Positions 61,489 to 64,000 of a stretch of DNA of 64,000 nt are shown here, in pieces. Position 1 is the first letter of the stretch, and each line of letters begins with the position of its first letter. The stretch is from NCBI RefSeq assembly GCF_021462825.1, contig NZ_JAKEEB010000009.1, forward strand, positions 299,529 to 363,528, read 5' to 3'. The notes below the pieces were generated by a model, which saw only the letters and a program-made list of their open reading frames with translations, had not been told where the DNA came from and searched no databases. A program made the position numbers and the translations under genes. The DNA is from Streptomyces glomeratus (lineage in GTDB: Bacteria > Actinomycetota > Actinomycetes > Streptomycetales > Streptomycetaceae).

Positions 61489-61516
61489 TCCAGGCCATGC
61501 GCTGGAGGTGCGCACC

Positions 61517-62425
61517 ATGGCTCAGCATGTCACCGCGGGTGTCGACGCGACGGCCGAGGGCCTCGCGGCCGCCCACTGGGCCGCCCGGGAGGCCCTGCGC
61601 CGTGGCGCGGGGCTGCGCCTCGTGCACGCCTGGAGGGGGCAGCCGGGGTCGGTGCCCCCTGTGTCCGCCGACACCGCGCGCCGCCATGTCGCCGAGCGCA
61701 CCCTGCGGCGCTCGGCCGCCAGCGTGCGCGCCGCGCACCCGGGGCTGCGAGTGGAGGACGTGCTGTTGTCCGACTCCCCGGTCACCGTCCTGCTCGCGGT
61801 CGCCGAGGAGGCGGAGGTACTGGTGCTCGGATCGCATGGCCTCGGCCGGATCGCGGGGTTCGCGCTCGGGTCCGTGTCCCAGCGTGTCCTCGCCCGGTCA
61901 TCGTGCCCCGTGGTGCTCGTCCGTGCAGGTGAGACTAACGCCGACGAGCATCTGCCCGCTCTGGACGGCGTCTCGCCCGAGGAGATCCCGGAGACCCCCT
62001 ACCGCGACGTCGTCCTCGGGCTGGACACCGAGCACCTCTCGGACGAGCTGCTCGGGTTCGCCTTCGAGTCGGCCCGCCGCCGCGGCTCCGGGCTGCGCGT
62101 GATCCACGCCATGGGCGTGGTCCCGGCCCACGCCGATGACGGCCCGCCGGACACGGCTCCCGCCGGGGAACCGCTCACCGGGCGGGACCAGGTCCTGCTG
62201 GCGGCGCTCCGCCCGTGGTGTGAGAAGTTCCCCCGGGTTCTGGTGACCGAGACCGTCGCCGAGGGGCGGGCCGCCGCCGAACTGGTGCACGCCTCCGCAT
62301 GTGCCTCCCTTCTCGTCGTGGGGCGCCGGACGCGGAACACCCGTCTCGGCCCGCACATCGGTTCCGTCACCCACGCGGTGCTCCACCACGCCCGATGCCC
62401 GGTGGCCGTCGTCCCGCACACCTGA
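61517..62425 (+). CDS. tandem universal stress protein
   Basis: A 302-residue protein of two USP domains. The first starts VTAGVDATAEGLAAAHWAAR and ends with the ATP-binding loop LVLGSHGLGRIAGFALGSVS plus SCPVVLV. The second starts VVLGLDTEHLSDELLGFAFE and ends VVGRRTRNTRLGPHIGSVTH with CPVAVV. G-x2-G-x9-G-S/T loops suggest ATP binding in both halves. Such proteins are prominent DosR/OsdR targets. Start ATG 61517 follows GCTGGAGGTGCGCACC. It is a clear paralogue of the next gene. Confidence 0.92.
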   Translation: MAQHVTAGVDATAEGLAAAHWAAREALRRGAGLRLVHAWRGQPGSVPPVSADTARRHVAERTLRRSAASVRAAHPGLRVEDVLLSDSPVTVLLAVAEEAEVLVLGSHGLGRIAGFALGSVSQRVLARSSCPVVLVRAGETNADEHLPALDGVSPEEIPETPYRDVVLGLDTEHLSDELLGFAFESARRRGSGLRVIHAMGVVPAHADDGPPDTAPAGEPLTGRDQVLLAALRPWCEKFPRVLVTETVAEGRAAAELVHASACASLLVVGRRTRNTRLGPHIGSVTHAVLHHARCPVAVVPHT

Positions 62426-62520
62426 ATGGGTGACAGCTGAATGGGTGACAGCGCTTGAACGGCGAGACTGCTTGAACGGCGACACCGCTTGAACGGGCCA
62501 CCCCGCTTGAACGGGTGACA
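62422..62520. repeat. tandem repeats between the two USP genes
   Basis: CTGAATGGGTGACAG occurs twice exactly (62422-62436, 62437-62451), followed by four related units of 16-18 bp built on CGCTTGAACGG, the last again ending GGGTGACAG. The first copy overlaps the stop codon of the upstream USP gene (TGA 62423-62425). Confidence 0.75.
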
Positions 62521-62563
62521 GTGCTCACCGGGGGGTTCGCCGACACCGGTCGGCCCCCGGCCG

Positions 62564-62577
62564 GGGACCTACGGCCC
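62564..62577 (+). promoter_or_regulatory. DosR/OsdR-type box upstream of the second USP gene
   Basis: GGGACCTACGGCCC fits the mycobacterial DosR consensus GGGACTTNNGNCCC at every fixed position except one T-to-C. It lies 88 bp before the USP start at 62666, a plausible activator distance. Confidence 0.6.
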
Positions 62578-62665
62578 CTCCACCCCGAGGCTCCGCGGCA
62601 CCAGGCTGGAAGCGGATTCGGAACATTCCCGAGCCCCGTGATCCACGATTCGGGAGGTGGAGACC

Positions 62666-63571
62666 ATGCCCCGCCCCGTCACCGTCGGTCTCGACAGCTC
62701 GTCCGAGAGCCGGGCCGCCGCCGAGTGGGCGGCCCGCGAGGCCCGGCTGCGCGGCCTGCCGCTCACGCTGGTCCACGTCCGGGAGCCCGTACCCGACGTC
62801 CTGATGCGGGCCCCGCTGCTGGGCACCGAGACCCGGCAGGACTGGATCGCGAGGATTCCGCGGGAGGCCGCAGAGGGCCTTCGGCTGCGACACCCCGGTG
62901 TCGAGGTGACCGCCGAGCACCGCGCCGGACGGCCCGCCGACGTGTTGGCGGAAGTGGCCGAGGACGCCGAACTGCTCGTGCTGGGGTCGCGTGCGCTGGG
63001 CGGAGTCGGCGGGTTCCTGCTCGGCTCGGTGTCGCTCGCCGTCGTCGCCCGCGCCGTACGGCCGGTGATCCTGGTGCGTACCGGCGAGCAGGCCGCCGAC
63101 GAGCACGAGAAGGACCCCGTGGGCATCCCGTCGGCGGCAACCCGGTTCCGTCCCGTGGTACTGGGGCTCGACACCGAGCACCCGTCCGACGAGCCGCTCC
63201 GGTTCGCCTTCGAGGAGGCCGCCTACCGCGCCGCCCCTCTGCACCTCGTCCACGGCTGGAACCTGCCGTTCACCCCCGTCGCCGGCATGGCCGCCGAGGT
63301 GGATCCGTACGACGAGTACGCGCGGGAGCGGGCCGGTGCCCTGAGCCAGGTACTGGGTGTGTGGCGGCAGAAGTATCCCGCGGTCGAGGTGGTGGAGCGT
63401 TCCCGCTCGGGTTCCGCCGCCGCTCTGCTGGTCGAAGCCTCGCGGGAGGCGTCTTTGGTGGTCGTGGGCCGGAGGATCCACCGCAACCCGCTCGGCGTCC
63501 GCATCGGCTCCGTCACCCACGCCGTCCTGCACCACGCCAGCGCACCCGTCGCCGTCGTCGCACACGACTGA
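62666..63571 (+). CDS. tandem universal stress protein
   Basis: A 301-residue two-domain USP. Domain 1: VTVGLDSSSESRAAAEWAAR, ATP loop VLGSRALGGVGGFLLGSVS. Domain 2: VVLGLDTEHPSDEPLRFAFE, loop VVGRRIHRNPLGVRIGSVTH then APVAVVAHD. ATG 62666 follows GGGAGGTGGAGACC; an in-frame GTG at 62657 overlaps that ribosome site and is less likely. It has its own promoter region with a DosR-like box, and is followed by the broken phosphoketolase gene. Confidence 0.92.
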   Translation: MPRPVTVGLDSSSESRAAAEWAAREARLRGLPLTLVHVREPVPDVLMRAPLLGTETRQDWIARIPREAAEGLRLRHPGVEVTAEHRAGRPADVLAEVAEDAELLVLGSRALGGVGGFLLGSVSLAVVARAVRPVILVRTGEQAADEHEKDPVGIPSAATRFRPVVLGLDTEHPSDEPLRFAFEEAAYRAAPLHLVHGWNLPFTPVAGMAAEVDPYDEYARERAGALSQVLGVWRQKYPAVEVVERSRSGSAAALLVEASREASLVVVGRRIHRNPLGVRIGSVTHAVLHHASAPVAVVAHD

Positions 63572-63697
63572 CCGGCCACGGCCGGCGCCCGTCCGCGCGT
63601 CCCCCGCCGGCCCCCGCGCGGGCTCGTCGGCCACGGCGGCGATCGCGCCGGCCCGTCCGTTCGACGAACCAGCTCCCGACCACTCGTGGAGTCACCC

Positions 63698-63811
63698 ATG
63701 CCGCACGCCGACCACCGGACCGCAACCCCGCCGGCCGACGACGAACTGCGCACCCTGGACGCTCACTGGCGGGCCGCCAACTACCTCGCCGCGGGCCAGA
63801 TCCATCCGTGA
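63698..63811 (+). pseudogene. xfp: phosphoketolase gene cut short by an insertion
   Basis: ATG 63698 follows GTGGAGTCACCC. The first 35 codons (ending DELRTLDAHWRAANYLAAGQ plus Ile) match the conserved N-terminus of xylulose-5-phosphate/fructose-6-phosphate phosphoketolases of about 800 residues. The reading then ends in His-Pro-stop. The natural sequence would continue into the thiamine-diphosphate domain. The break coincides with the edge of an IS200/IS605-type element, so the gene is interrupted. Whether the rest lies beyond the element cannot be seen. Confidence 0.75.
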
Positions 63812-64000
63812 TCTTGGGTGGGTATCCTCGGCTTCAGCCGGGGAGGGAAACGCGTGCTCGGGTCGGAGGTGCGCAGCGCCGGAGTTCGCTGCGCCTCCTC
63901 GGTGAGGTCAGGTGGGCCGCTTCTGGCCTTCGATGTACTGGCGGACGATGCTGAGCGGTGCGCCGCCGCACGAGCCGGCGAAGTAGGAGCGGGACCAGAA
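63803..64000 (-). mobile_element. IS200/IS605-family element, partial
   Basis: The element starts about where phosphoketolase homology ends (63802) and continues past the window. Near its edge an imperfect hairpin, CCTCGGCT (63826-63833) with AGCCGGGG (63836-63843), matches the subterminal palindromes that IS200/IS605 transposases recognise. A transposase gene enters from the right. The exact terminus is not resolved. Confidence 0.7.
63908..64000 (-). CDS. tnpA: IS200/IS605-type transposase TnpA, C-terminal end
   Basis: Only the last 30 codons are in the window. They read FWSRSYFAGSCGGAPLSIVR then QYIEGQKRPT and stop at 63908-63910. WSRSYFxGS followed by a helix ending in RQYIExQ is the usual C-terminus of Y1 (HUH) transposases of this family, just after the catalytic tyrosine helix. 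The gene runs off the right edge. Confidence 0.8.
   Translation of the reverse strand, partial: FWSRSYFAGSCGGAPLSIVRQYIEGQKRPT

Noticed and set aside
62422..62520. possible CRISPR-like array
   Set aside because: Units are 15-18 bp without unique spacers, and no cas genes are present.
1..64000. tRNA or rRNA genes
   Set aside because: No cloverleaf-like or rRNA-like segment was recognised by eye. A covariance-model scan would be needed to exclude a tRNA.

Overview
The window is high-GC actinomycete chromosome and almost certainly Streptomyces. Codon third positions are overwhelmingly G/C, GTG starts are common, and the gene families are typical of the genus: a GAF-ANTAR regulator, SpoIIE-type phosphatase, SpoIIAB/RsbW-like ATPase, GH46 chitosanase, Pls/PosA-type synthetase and a blaL/blaA/blaB beta-lactamase locus. 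No rRNA, tRNA or CRISPR array was recognised. The only mobile element is a partial IS200/IS605-type insertion at the right edge.

Left part (1-28 kb). A fused cytochrome b561/molybdopterin oxidoreductase and its membrane partner are followed by two exported or membrane proteins, pyruvate carboxylase and the wreck of a DMT-type transporter gene. Next come a divergent azoreductase/HxlR-regulator pair, a GAF-ANTAR protein, and a stand-alone poly(amino acid)-type NRPS coupled to an M1 peptidase. A complete beta-lactamase regulatory locus, a TMEM175-type channel, a small oxidative cluster (P450, FAD hydroxylase, ACMSD-like amidohydrolase) and an orphan gylR-glpK pair complete this part.

Hydrogenase part (28-52 kb). 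Two opposed blocks make up one system. The leftward block (35.0 to about 28.4 kb) encodes an uncharacterised protein, a hemerythrin-like protein, the small and large subunits of an actinobacterial high-affinity (group 1h/5) [NiFe]-hydrogenase, a NifU-like protein, a DUF5947 protein and several small proteins. The rightward block (41.7 to 51.7 kb) encodes HypX (CO-ligand synthesis), a paralogue of the uncharacterised protein, the maturation endopeptidase and HypA-B-F-C-D-E. hypF carries a frameshift. Between the blocks lie unrelated genes: holin-like protein, DUF2071 protein, SDR, chitosanase with a perfect operator palindrome, and a large SpoIIE-type phosphatase.

Right part (52-64 kb). A fused aminodeoxychorismate synthase is translationally coupled to an aryl-CoA ligase-like protein that lacks the usual catalytic lysine. 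Then come a Tat lipoprotein of the dimethylformamidase-like family, an AI-2E family permease and a DevS/DevR-like two-component system with two tandem-USP proteins. The promoter regions of the two USP genes carry GGG...CCC palindromes of DosR/OsdR type. The phosphoketolase gene that follows is cut off after about 35 codons by the insertion element. Hydrogenase, USPs, DevRS and phosphoketolase together suggest a hypoxia/starvation-survival neighbourhood; this is inferred from gene content.
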